Under the pieces are notes generated by a model, which saw nothing but the letters and a program-made list of their open reading frames with translations, searched no databases and was not told the origin of the DNA. The position numbers and the translations under genes were made by a program. A stretch of DNA of 64,000 nucleotides from Lysobacteraceae bacterium (GTDB lineage Bacteria > Pseudomonadota > Gammaproteobacteria > Xanthomonadales > Xanthomonadaceae), in NCBI GenBank assembly GCA_016789405.1, contig JAEUPQ010000019.1, positions 62,001 through 126,000 of the forward strand. The letters are read 5' to 3'. Below are positions 38,844 to 46,917 of the stretch, in pieces. How positions within the stretch are numbered: the first letter of the stretch is position 1; each line of letters opens with the position of its first letter.

Positions 38844-39018
38844 GGAGCAGAACGCGACACAAGCGAGGGAGAGGACAGGCCCCAGCTTGCCTGGGAAGGA
38901 CGCACGCGGCCGAACCGCACCGCCCGGGAGACCGGCGCATGCGGATCGTCTCGATGGCGTAGGTCTGGAAACCGGGCGTGGTGTCACGCAGGCACCTGCG
39001 ATCGTGTTGCCGCAGGCC

Positions 39019-39912
39019 TCAGGGATGCTCAGCTTCGATGTGCACGCGCTCGCGATGCAGCAGATAGAGGCCGCTGACGACGATGATCGCGGCGCCGACC
39101 CAGGTCATGCCATCCGGCAGCACGTGCCAGAGGCTGAAGTCGAGCAGCACGCCCCACAGCAACGCGGTGTATTCCAGCGGCGCGATCGACGACGCCTCGC
39201 CGTGGCGGAAGGCCTCGGTGACGCAGTACTGGGCCAGCGCGCCCGACAGGCCGATCCCCGCGATCAGCCAACCATGCGCGCCACTGATCGGCACCCGGTC
39301 CGGCCAGGCCAGCACGCCGGCGCCCAACGCAATCGACGTGAGCAGCCAGACCACCATCGCCTGGGTGCTGTCGGTCCGCGCCAGCACGCGCACGGTGATC
39401 GCGGAGACCGCATAGCCCAGGGCCGACAGCAGCACCGCCAGGCCAGCGAAGGTGAGCACGCCCTCGCCCGTCGGCCGCAGCACCACCATGACGCCGGCGA
39501 AACCAATCGCTATCGCCGTCCAGCGACGCGGGCCGACCTTCTCGCCCAGCACGGGCACCGACAGCGCGGTGATCAGCAACGGCGCCACGAAGAAGATGGT
39601 GTAGGCCGTGGACAGTGGCAGCGTGCGCAGCGCCGACACGAAGGTCACCATCATCAGCACGCCCATCACCCCGCGGAACAGGTGAAGAGGCCAGCGCACA
39701 TGGAACAGCTTCGCCGGACCGACCGTGGCCAGCGCCCAGGCCAGCACGAACGGCAACGACGCGGCACCGCGGATCGCGGCCACCTGGAACGGCGGGTAAT
39801 GGGCCGAGAGGGTCTTGAGGCCCGCATCCATGAGGGCGAACAGGGCGACGGCGACCAGCATGAGGGCGGCGGCACGCCAGCGCGGGCGCGCGGGGGAAAC
39901 GTGGGGAGTCAT
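39019..39912 (-). CDS. EamA/DMT family transporter
   Basis: 297 aa with ten predicted helices in two EamA repeats (ALMLVAVALFALMDAGLKTLSAHYPPFQVAAIRG; later ALGYAVSAITVRVLARTD). The family exports amino acids, purines or other metabolites; the substrate is unknown. Start ATG 39912 fits the first helix. A two-gene divergent arrangement with the OmpA-like gene on the right shares the 127-bp gap. Confidence 0.88.
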   Translation of the reverse strand: MTPHVSPARPRWRAAALMLVAVALFALMDAGLKTLSAHYPPFQVAAIRGAASLPFVLAWALATVGPAKLFHVRWPLHLFRGVMGVLMMVTFVSALRTLPLSTAYTIFFVAPLLITALSVPVLGEKVGPRRWTAIAIGFAGVMVVLRPTGEGVLTFAGLAVLLSALGYAVSAITVRVLARTDSTQAMVVWLLTSIALGAGVLAWPDRVPISGAHGWLIAGIGLSGALAQYCVTEAFRHGEASSIAPLEYTALLWGVLLDFSLWHVLPDGMTWVGAAIIVVSGLYLLHRERVHIEAEHP

Positions 39913-40039
39913 GGCGCAAGCATGAACGGCCGGGCCGGCTTCGACCACCCCGCGCAGCGGGACACTGCGTGCACCTGACCCGGGCGCCGCGCTTTCCTCG
40001 TTTATCCTCGCGTCGCCCACTTCGCTTCCCGAGACCACC

Positions 40040-41092
40040 ATGATGCCGAACGCCGCCCGCGCGCTGCCCCTGCTCTGCCTGCTGTCGTCCGCCCTGTGGC
40101 TGTCCGCCTGCAACCGCGAAGCACCTGCCGACCCCGCGCCGCCAGCGCCCGCCACCGAACCGGCCCCGGCCGAGCCAGCCGCACCGGCGCCTGCCGCCCC
40201 CGCAGCGGCACCCGTCGCCGACTTCGATCCGGCCAGCGTTCCCGAGAGCACCGCCACGCTGCCGCCGTTCCCGTTCTTCAAGATTCCCGATGGCCTGGCC
40301 AGTACCTTCGACGAGAAGGACAAGCTCGTGAACTTCGAGCGGCACTACTTCATCGCCGGCGCCAAGGCCGTTCCGGTCGAAGGCAAGCTCTTCCACGATC
40401 GCTTCAACCTCGACGGCGACGGACGCAAGTACAGCGACATCGAATTCCGCCGCAACTACGAGAACGCCATCCAGGCGCTGGGCGGCAGGAAGATCAACAC
40501 CACCGGTTACACCTACGAGGTGATGGACGCCGCCGGTGGCCGCGACGCGCTTGAGAAGGTGAACTTCGCCGCCGGCATGAATCCGGACTATCCGCACGAC
40601 ATCTACCTGATCCGCCAGGGCGGCAAGGAGTGGTGGATCAACGTCAGCACCGGCGCGTTCCCGCTGCACGGCTATGTCGTGGTGCTGGAGAAGGAAGGCA
40701 TGAAGCAGTCGCTGGGCTTCCTCGATGCCGCTGCGATGAAGCAGGCCATCGACAAGGACGGCCGCGTCGCGCTGTACATCAACTTCGACACCGACAAAGC
40801 GACGCTCCGTCCGGATGCGCAGCCGGTGATCGACGAGATCGGCAAACTGCTGGACGGCGACGCCGCGCTGAAGCTGTCGATCGAAGGCCACACCGACAAC
40901 ACCGGCACGGCTGCGCACAACCTCGAACTGTCCACCGCCCGCGCGCGCAGCGTGCTCGGCGCGCTGGTCGGCCTGGGCGTCGACCCGGCGCGCCTGAGCT
41001 CGAAGGGCTTCGGCCAGGACAAGCCGCTGGCCGACAACGGCAGCGACGCAGGCCGCGCGAAGAACCGTCGCGTGGAGCTGGTGAAGCGCTGA
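40040..41092 (+). CDS. OmpA-like outer-membrane lipoprotein
   Basis: 350 aa. Lipoprotein signal with lipobox LSAC (Cys24). A Pro/Ala-rich tether (about 28-65) precedes an unassigned region (about 65-235: DRFNLDGDGRKYSDIEFRRNYENAIQALGGRKINTTGYTYEV), then a C-terminal OmpA peptidoglycan-binding domain (INFDTDKATLRPDAQPVIDEI, SIEGHTDNTGTAAHNLELSTARARSV, GFGQDKPLADN, AKNRRVEL). It should anchor the outer membrane to peptidoglycan. A perfect 13-bp hairpin follows. Confidence 0.92.
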   Translation: MMPNAARALPLLCLLSSALWLSACNREAPADPAPPAPATEPAPAEPAAPAPAAPAAAPVADFDPASVPESTATLPPFPFFKIPDGLASTFDEKDKLVNFERHYFIAGAKAVPVEGKLFHDRFNLDGDGRKYSDIEFRRNYENAIQALGGRKINTTGYTYEVMDAAGGRDALEKVNFAAGMNPDYPHDIYLIRQGGKEWWINVSTGAFPLHGYVVVLEKEGMKQSLGFLDAAAMKQAIDKDGRVALYINFDTDKATLRPDAQPVIDEIGKLLDGDAALKLSIEGHTDNTGTAAHNLELSTARARSVLGALVGLGVDPARLSSKGFGQDKPLADNGSDAGRAKNRRVELVKR

Positions 41093-41099
41093 TCCCGGT

Positions 41100-41133
41100 C
41101 CGATCGTGCCGGCCCGCCCGGCACGATCGGTTA
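41100..41133 (+). terminator. Hairpin after the OmpA-like gene
   Basis: Perfect 13-bp stem CCGATCGTGCCGG / CCGGCACGATCGG with a 5-nt loop, then TTACC. Weak T-tract, but the stem is strong. Confidence 0.65.
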
Positions 41134-41169
41134 CCCTGTGCGCCCCACGATCACGCCACAGTCACCGCC

Positions 41170-41652
41170 ATGCCTTCCTTCGACATCGTCTCCGAAGTCA
41201 ACGCCCACGAACTGACCAACGCGGTCGACCAGGCCAACCGCGAGCTGTCGACCCGCTTCGATTTCAAGAACGTGGACGCCAAGTTCACGCTCGAAGACAA
41301 GCAGATCAGCCAGTCCGCGCCCAGCGAATTCCAGCTGCAGCAGATGACCGAGATCCTGCGCGCGCGCCTGATCGCCCGCAGCATCGACGCACGCTGCCTC
41401 GACTTCGGCGACATCGAGACCAACCTCGCCGGCGCACGCCAGAAGATCACGGTCAAGCAGGGCATCGAACGCGAGCTGGCGAAGAAGATCCAGTCCGCGA
41501 TCAAGGACGCCAAGCTCAAGGTCGACTCGCAGATCAACGGCGACAAGCTGCGCGTCACCGGCAAGAAGCGCGACGACCTGCAAGCCACCATGGCCCTGCT
41601 GCGCGGCCAGACCTTCGAACAGCCGCTCCAGTTCGACAATTTCCGCGACTGA
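41170..41652 (+). CDS. yajQ: YajQ family nucleotide-binding protein
   Basis: 160 aa, full length. MPSFDIVSEVNAHELTNAVDQANRELSTRFDFKN and DKLRVTGKKRDDLQATMALLRG match YajQ closely. A YajQ protein from Xanthomonas campestris is established as a cyclic-di-GMP receptor controlling virulence genes; the same role is likely but unproven here. It heads a four-gene unit with the CDI-immunity-like gene, DUF1415 and a small exported protein. Confidence 0.95.
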   Translation: MPSFDIVSEVNAHELTNAVDQANRELSTRFDFKNVDAKFTLEDKQISQSAPSEFQLQQMTEILRARLIARSIDARCLDFGDIETNLAGARQKITVKQGIERELAKKIQSAIKDAKLKVDSQINGDKLRVTGKKRDDLQATMALLRGQTFEQPLQFDNFRD

Positions 41653-41666
41653 TCAGGATATCCGCG

Positions 41667-41936
41667 ATGGAAAACCGCTCCGTCGCTGAAATCGAAGGCG
41701 CGTGGAAGGAGCCGGAACTTAATTCCGGCCTCATCCAGCGACTGCGCGCGAACTGGTCCAAGCCTATCGGCAGGTTGGACAACCATGTCCTCGCTACCTT
41801 CATCCGGCAACGGCTGGCGCTCGACCTCACGATTCCCGAGGCAGAGCACCGTATCGCAGCCGGAATTCGGGATGAAACGGAAATCCACGATGACGAACTC
41901 GCTACCGCCATCGCACTCGTACGGGAACAGCCATGA
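41667..41936 (+). CDS. Small protein resembling CDI immunity proteins
   Basis: 89 aa. The pattern SVAEIEGAWKEPELNSGLIQRLRANWSKPIGRLDNHVLATFIRQRLALDLTIPEAEHRI follows the layout of a contact-dependent-growth-inhibition immunity family (Leu-Glu-x-x-W, PL..L....L...I.Q..GL..L+P.A). No CdiA or toxin gene is in the window, so it would be an orphan immunity or a repurposed scaffold. It starts 15 bp after yajQ with AGGA upstream and overlaps the next gene by four bases (ATGA). Family assignment is by motif memory. Confidence 0.6.
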   Translation: MENRSVAEIEGAWKEPELNSGLIQRLRANWSKPIGRLDNHVLATFIRQRLALDLTIPEAEHRIAAGIRDETEIHDDELATAIALVREQP

Positions 41937-42511
41937 ACGATGATGTCTGGCAGAGCGAAGTACAGGACGCGCCCGAACTCGCCGCCACCCGCCGCTGGCT
42001 GGAACGCGCGGTGATCGGGTTGAACCTGTGCCCGTTCGCAAAAGCGGTCTACGTGAAGCAGCAGGTGCGCTTCGTGCTCAGCGATGCCGAGCTGGAAGAC
42101 GACCTGCTGGAGGAGCTCGCCGAGGAACTGCTGCGCCTGCGCGACACGTCTGCGGACGAGATCGATACCACGCTGCTGGTGCATCCGCGCGTGCTGACCG
42201 ATTTCCTCGACTACAACGATTTCCTCGATCGCGTCGATGCGCTGGTCGAAGCGCTGGAACTCGACGGCGTGCTGCAGGTCGCCAGCTTCCATCCGGACTA
42301 CATGTTTGCCGACAGCGATCCGGACGATCCCGGCAACGGCACCAACCGCGCGCCCTACCCGACCCTGCACCTGCTGCGCGAGGACAGCCTCGACCGCGCG
42401 GTGGCCGCCTATCCCGATCCGGACGTGATCGTGCAGCGCAATCTGGACACGATGGAACAACTGGGCCTTGATGGCCTGCGGCGTCTGCTCGACGACGGGA
42501 GGACGCATTGA
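41933..42511 (+). CDS. DUF1415 family protein
   Basis: 192 aa. The N-terminal ATRRWLERAVIGLNLCPFAKAVYVKQQVRFVLSDA and ASFHPDYMFADSDPDDPGNGTNRAPYPTLHLLRE match DUF1415, common in gamma- and betaproteobacteria, of unknown function. The invariant cysteine (LNLCPFAK) and an acidic segment (DPDDPGN) suggest a metal- or redox-related role. Overlaps both neighbours by four bases, so translation is coupled within the yajQ unit. Confidence 0.92.
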   Translation: MNDDVWQSEVQDAPELAATRRWLERAVIGLNLCPFAKAVYVKQQVRFVLSDAELEDDLLEELAEELLRLRDTSADEIDTTLLVHPRVLTDFLDYNDFLDRVDALVEALELDGVLQVASFHPDYMFADSDPDDPGNGTNRAPYPTLHLLREDSLDRAVAAYPDPDVIVQRNLDTMEQLGLDGLRRLLDDGRTH

Positions 42512-42972
42512 ACCGGCTCCGCACGCTGGCCACGTGTCTGTTTGCAATGGCCTGGGCCGATGCGATCGCGTGCAGCCCGAATGCGCCGCCCGTGCCGCGT
42601 CCGGGCGAAAGCGACATGGACTACCGCACCCGCGCCTGGTCGGAACGGCTGGCCTCGCCGGTCTACACGAACATCTTCTCGGCACGCGTGATCGCGACGG
42701 TCCGCGATGAATCGAACCCACGATCGCAGCCGCCATCAGATCTCCTCGTGCATATCGCCGATGTCCGCGTCCATCGCGGCAAGGCGCCATCGGATGGCAT
42801 GCTCGCTGTCGATGCCTGCGGCGGCGCCCCGCAGGACGACGGTCGCATCCTGGTCGCGACCCACGATGGCTACACGATCAACGGCGCGAATGTCTGGACC
42901 GACGCGCGCGAGTTCCAGGCGCTCGAGCAGGCCATGCGTCAGCAGCCACCGCATCGCGTCGACCCGCCATAG
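42508..42972 (+). CDS. Small exported protein, unknown function
   Basis: 154 aa from a TTG start at 42508 overlapping the stop of DUF1415, with GGGAGG upstream. Signal peptide RLRTLATCLFAMAWADAIA; the mature protein begins CSPNAPPVPRPGESD, and a second Cys occurs in VDACGGAPQ. A SPVYTNIFSARVIATVRDE segment and HIADVRVHRGKAPSDGMLAVDACGG indicate a beta-rich domain. No family recognised. Probably last gene of the unit. Confidence 0.7.
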   Translation: MNRLRTLATCLFAMAWADAIACSPNAPPVPRPGESDMDYRTRAWSERLASPVYTNIFSARVIATVRDESNPRSQPPSDLLVHIADVRVHRGKAPSDGMLAVDACGGAPQDDGRILVATHDGYTINGANVWTDAREFQALEQAMRQQPPHRVDPP

Positions 42973-43035
42973 GGTTCGCCGCGGCGCGCGGCATTCGTTC
43001 ATCCGGTGGAATCGAACGGCCCGCTGTCGCGCAGC

Positions 43036-43692
43036 CTATCGAATCAACGCATACGCCTCGGCAAGATTCGCCACGATGCGATGCCCCAGCGCGCGCGTCG
43101 CGTCGTCTGGATCGATGAGATCCGGCACCTGGATCGGGGTCATGCCGGCGGCGAGCGCGGCACGCACGCCGAACGCCGAGTCCTCGAACACCACGCAGCG
43201 CCCAGGATCGACGCCGAGCGCGGCGGCGGCCTTGAGATAGCCCTCGGGCGCAGGCTTGGGCTCGGTCACGTCGCTGCCGGTGACCACGATCTCGAAGAAC
43301 TCCGCGATGCCGCTTGTGGCGAGCTTGCGATCCGCACGCATGCGCTGGGTGGACGTGACCACAGCGCGCGGCACTGCGCGTGCCTGCAGGTCGGCGAGCA
43401 CGTCGCGCACGTGTGCGTGCAGCGGGATGCCATCCTCGATGCGCTGGTGGTAGCGCACGTAACAGGCCTCGCGCAGGGTCTGCACCTGCATCTCGTCCAT
43501 CGTGCGCAGCATCAACGGCACGTAGTCCATCTCGTGCATGCCGATCATGCGGAACCACAGGTCATCATCGACCTCGACCTGCAGGTCGATGGCGGCCTCG
43601 CGCCAGCAATCGATGATCGCGCGTTCGCTGTCGAGCATCAGGCCATCCATGTCGAACAGCACCGCTTCGGGGACGAAACCGACCGGGCTCAT
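43036..43692 (-). CDS. HAD-IA hydrolase (phosphatase)
   Basis: 218 aa. HAD motif I AVLFDMDGLMLDSERAI (nucleophile Asp14-type), motif II VVTSTQ, motif III Lys in KPAPEGYLKAA and motif IV VVFEDSAFGVRAALAAGM are complete, so it should be an active phosphatase of the beta-phosphoglucomutase/phosphatase subgroup; substrate unknown. The start ATG 43692 overlaps the stop of the upstream pseudouridine synthase. Confidence 0.9.
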   Translation of the reverse strand: MSPVGFVPEAVLFDMDGLMLDSERAIIDCWREAAIDLQVEVDDDLWFRMIGMHEMDYVPLMLRTMDEMQVQTLREACYVRYHQRIEDGIPLHAHVRDVLADLQARAVPRAVVTSTQRMRADRKLATSGIAEFFEIVVTGSDVTEPKPAPEGYLKAAAALGVDPGRCVVFEDSAFGVRAALAAGMTPIQVPDLIDPDDATRALGHRIVANLAEAYALIR

Positions 43693-44417
43693 GTCGTTGC
43701 TCCGGCGAACAGCGCGGCACGGTCCGCGTCGTCGAGGATGCGCCATTCGCCATCGGGCAAGGCGCCCAGAGACAGACCGCCCACCTGGGGCCGATGCAGC
43801 GCATCGACATGGTTGCCGACTGCCGCGAACATGCGACGCACCTGGTGGTAGCGACCTTCGTGCAGCGTGAGTCGCACGCGCTGCGCATCGAGCACGTCCA
43901 GCTCGGCGGGCAGTAGCGGCGTCTGCTCGGATTCCAGCATCAGCGTGCCGCTGGCGAAGATCGCGGCCTCGTCGCCATTGAGCGGCCGCGCAAGCGTGGC
44001 CTCGTACACCTTCGGCACCTTCGACTTCGGCGAAATGATCCGGTGCAGCAGCGCGCCGTCGTCGGTCAGCAGCAGCAGACCGCTGGTTTCGCGATCGAGA
44101 CGACCCACCGTCGACAGCACCGGATCGCGCAACTTGAAGCGCGACGGCAGCAGGTCGTAGACGAGACGCCCCTGGTCCTTGCTCGAACAGGTCACGCCCA
44201 CCGGCTTGTGCAGCATCAGCAGCAGGCCGGGCGCGGGATCGAGCGGCTCGCCGTCGACCCGGATGGCGTCATGCGATGCATGCACGTCGAGTTCGTCGTC
44301 GGCGTACAGCACTTGGCCGTCGGCATCGGTGATGCGACCTTCGCGGAACAGGGCCATCACCTGCTTGCGGCTGCCATAGCCGAGGTTGGCGATGCGCTTG
44401 AGGATCTTCACGGCCAT
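43689..44417 (-). CDS. rsuA: RsuA-type 16S rRNA pseudouridine synthase
   Basis: 242 aa. An S4-like N-terminal RNA-binding part (KILKRIANLGYGSRKQVMALFREGRI) is followed by the pseudouridine synthase core LMLHKPVGVTCSSKD, catalytic Asp in TVGRLDRETSGLLLLTDDG and RYHQVRRMFAAVGNHV. The RsuA subfamily modifies 16S rRNA U516. Assignment to RsuA rather than RluE/RluB-like paralogues is by length and MLHKP context. Starts at ATG 44417. Confidence 0.85.
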   Translation of the reverse strand: MAVKILKRIANLGYGSRKQVMALFREGRITDADGQVLYADDELDVHASHDAIRVDGEPLDPAPGLLLMLHKPVGVTCSSKDQGRLVYDLLPSRFKLRDPVLSTVGRLDRETSGLLLLTDDGALLHRIISPKSKVPKVYEATLARPLNGDEAAIFASGTLMLESEQTPLLPAELDVLDAQRVRLTLHEGRYHQVRRMFAAVGNHVDALHRPQVGGLSLGALPDGEWRILDDADRAALFAGATT

Positions 44418-44436
44418 GGCGGGTTCACTGCTCCGG

Positions 44437-45495
44437 TCATTGCTTGATGGCTTCGATGATCTTGAAACCATCGGCCTGGGCCACGGTGCGCACGCTGGCG
44501 AAGCGCGCGTCGAGGACCTGTTCGTAGGGAAGATGGCGATTCGCGACCAGCCACAGCCGGCCGCTCGGGTTCAACGCATCCGCCGCGGCTGCGATGAAGG
44601 CGCGACCGATGTCGGGACGATCGGCGCGGCCCTGCGCATGGAAGGGCGGATTGCTGACGATCACGTCGTAGCGTTGCGGCAGGCCGGTGGTGACGTCATG
44701 CCAGTGGAACGTGGTCGGGACGCGCGCATCGGCGAGATTGCGCTTCGCCAGATCGAGCGCACGCGCCTCGGCTTCGTACAGGTCGATCGACGCGATGCCC
44801 GGGCAGCGCGCGAGCAGTTCATGCGAGAGATAGCCCCAGCCGGCACCGAGGTCGGCGGCACGACCGGCAAGATCGGCCGGCAGGTGCGCGGCGAGCAGCG
44901 CCGATGCGGGATCGATGCGATCCCAGGCGAACACGCCGGGTCGGCTGACGAAACGACCATCGAGGATGGCACGCGGCGCATCCAGCGCCGCCCAGCGCGC
45001 GAGCAGGTCCGCATCGACGCGTTCGGCATCCGGCATCGTCCAGAACACGCGGCAGTGATGCTTCGAAAGATTGCCGGAGAGGCCGCACAGCGCCTTCAGG
45101 TCGGCTTCCCCGGATTTCGCGCCTTCGTCGTTGGCGATGCACGCGACGACCGTGCCGCCGGTCGCGCACCGCTCCAGTGCGCGCGCGAACAGCGCACGCG
45201 CCTCATCACGCTGGCGCGGTGGCAGCACGAGGATGAGCGGGAATCGCGCGTCGCCCTCGGCGTCCGTGTCTCGCACGGTCCAGCCATCGCGCTCCAGCGC
45301 ATCGGCCGCCGGCCTGAACGTCTGCTCGCAGACCAGGCCGGGCCGGGATGCCGCACGCAGGGCCACGCCGGCGCGCGCACGCAGGAACAGGACGTTTCCA
45401 GCCTGCGCGCCGCCGGCCTGCGGCCAGGGCAGCAGGCCGGTGTCGAACGGCAGGCACAGGACATCGAGGACGGGATCGCCCTGGTCAGCGGCCAT
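44437..45495 (-). CDS. RsmC-like rRNA (guanine-N2) methyltransferase
   Basis: 352 aa, similar to RsmC/RlmG: an N-terminal pseudo-methyltransferase half and a C-terminal catalytic half with the SAM motif AADLGAGWGYLSHELL and catalytic NPPFH (YDVIVSNPPFHAQ). These enzymes methylate small- or large-subunit rRNA guanines. Which base is modified cannot be told. It is first of a three-gene unit with rsuA and the HAD gene. Confidence 0.85.
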   Translation of the reverse strand: MAADQGDPVLDVLCLPFDTGLLPWPQAGGAQAGNVLFLRARAGVALRAASRPGLVCEQTFRPAADALERDGWTVRDTDAEGDARFPLILVLPPRQRDEARALFARALERCATGGTVVACIANDEGAKSGEADLKALCGLSGNLSKHHCRVFWTMPDAERVDADLLARWAALDAPRAILDGRFVSRPGVFAWDRIDPASALLAAHLPADLAGRAADLGAGWGYLSHELLARCPGIASIDLYEAEARALDLAKRNLADARVPTTFHWHDVTTGLPQRYDVIVSNPPFHAQGRADRPDIGRAFIAAAADALNPSGRLWLVANRHLPYEQVLDARFASVRTVAQADGFKIIEAIKQ

Positions 45496-45623
45496 GGCGG
45501 GATCGGTTGGACATCGGCATCCGCGAATTGTACGGGCCGGGCTGTGAGGTTTCCCGCCCCGCCGCGAATCATGTGAGCATCCCCGCCACGAACAACGCCA
45601 CCGTGATCGCCACCGCCCCACCC

Positions 45624-46157
45624 ATGGATGCCGCCCGCCAGCGCTTCGCCGACCTGCTCGACGTCCATCGCGGCATCGTGTTCAAGGTCGCGAACACCTA
45701 CTGCCGGCACCCCGACGACCGGCAGGACCTGGTCCAGGAGATCGCCGCGCAGCTGTGGCGCGCCTGGCCGGGCTACGACCCGGAACGCAGCTTTTCCACC
45801 TGGATGTACCGGATCGCGCTGAACGTGGCGATCTCGCACGTGCGCAGCGCCGGACAGCGCGCACCGCACGTGCCGCTGGACGAACCTCACGACCCGCATC
45901 CGAGCCTGTCGGTGGACGACCACAGCGCGACGCACGAACAGGACGAGCGGATCGCCGCGCTGTATGCGGTGATCGATCGCCAACCGCCACTGGATCGTGC
46001 GCTGCTGATGCTGTGGCTGGACGAGCGCAGCCAGCGCGAGATCGCCGAAGTGCTGGGCATCAGCGAAAGCAATGTCTCCACAAAACTCAACCGGCTCAAG
46101 CAACGCATCCGCGAACAGTTGTCCGATCCCGCGCCGACGGCCACCGATTTCTCCTGA
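45624..46157 (+). CDS. ECF-type RNA polymerase sigma factor
   Basis: 177 aa. Region 2 (FADLLDVHRGIVFKVANTYCRHPDDRQDLVQEIAAQLWRAWPGYDPERSFSTWMYRIALNVAISHVR) and region 4 (DRALLMLWLDERSQREIAEVLGISESNVSTKLNRLKQRIREQL) are complete. ATG 45624 was chosen; a GTG at 45603 is also in frame. The downstream membrane protein may be an unrelated anti-sigma factor. Target promoters unknown. Confidence 0.92.
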   Translation: MDAARQRFADLLDVHRGIVFKVANTYCRHPDDRQDLVQEIAAQLWRAWPGYDPERSFSTWMYRIALNVAISHVRSAGQRAPHVPLDEPHDPHPSLSVDDHSATHEQDERIAALYAVIDRQPPLDRALLMLWLDERSQREIAEVLGISESNVSTKLNRLKQRIREQLSDPAPTATDFS

Positions 46158-46182
46158 CCTCCCCCACGAGGCGACACACGAC

Positions 46183-46866
46183 ATGATGGACACGACCATG
46201 GAACTCGACGATCTCAAGCAGGCCTGGCAGTCGCTGGACCGCCAGCTGCAGCAGCAGAACGCGCTGCAATTCCAGCAATACCGCGAATCGAAACTGCACA
46301 GCCTGACCGCGAGCCTGCGCCCGCTGTTCTGGGGCCAGCTGGTGCAACTGGCGTTCGGCGTGGGCTTCGTGCTGCTCGGCGCGTGGATGTGGCGCATCGG
46401 CTACGGCGTCGCGCTGCCGCTGTTCATCACCGGCATCATCTCGCACGTCTACGGTGTCGCCACGATCATCGCCTCGGGCGTGATGCTCGGCCACATCGCG
46501 AAAGTGGATGCCAGCCGGCCGGTGGTCGAGGTGCAGCATCGTCTGCTGCGCATGCGCAAGGCCTACCTCATCAGCGGCATGGTGGTCGGATTGCCGTGGT
46601 GGGTGCTGTGGGTGGTGCCGCTGTTCGCGATTGCCGCACTGCAAGCGATGAAGACCGGCGGCGGCGCGACCGACATCCCCATGTGGCTGTGGCTCTGCCT
46701 CGCCGGCGGCATGACCGGATTGATCGGCACCCTGGCCTTCCACCGCTGGCTGCATCGCCCGGGCCGCGAGGCGTTCGCGAAGCGCATGGACGACAGCGCC
46801 GCCGGCGGCAGCCTGCGCAAGGCGCAGGCGAAGCTGGACGAGCTGAAGCGGTTCATGGAGGAATGA
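46183..46866 (+). CDS. Four-helix membrane protein, possible anti-sigma partner
   Basis: 227 aa. A cytoplasmic N-terminal helix rich in Gln and Leu (LDDLKQAWQSLDRQLQQQNALQFQQY) is followed by paired helices FWGQLVQLAFGVGFVLLGAWMW and LPLFITGIISHVYGVATIIASGVMLG, then two more (GMVVGLPWWVLWVVPLFAIAALQ, WLWLCLAGGMTGLIGTLAF). It starts 25 bp after the sigma gene, so it may regulate it, though no zinc or ASD motif is visible. Function unknown. Confidence 0.72.
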   Translation: MMDTTMELDDLKQAWQSLDRQLQQQNALQFQQYRESKLHSLTASLRPLFWGQLVQLAFGVGFVLLGAWMWRIGYGVALPLFITGIISHVYGVATIIASGVMLGHIAKVDASRPVVEVQHRLLRMRKAYLISGMVVGLPWWVLWVVPLFAIAALQAMKTGGGATDIPMWLWLCLAGGMTGLIGTLAFHRWLHRPGREAFAKRMDDSAAGGSLRKAQAKLDELKRFMEE

Positions 46867-46917
46867 GGCGCATGTCGCGATCACGGGGCCGACAGCGCAT
46901 GTCGGCCCCGCATGCCG

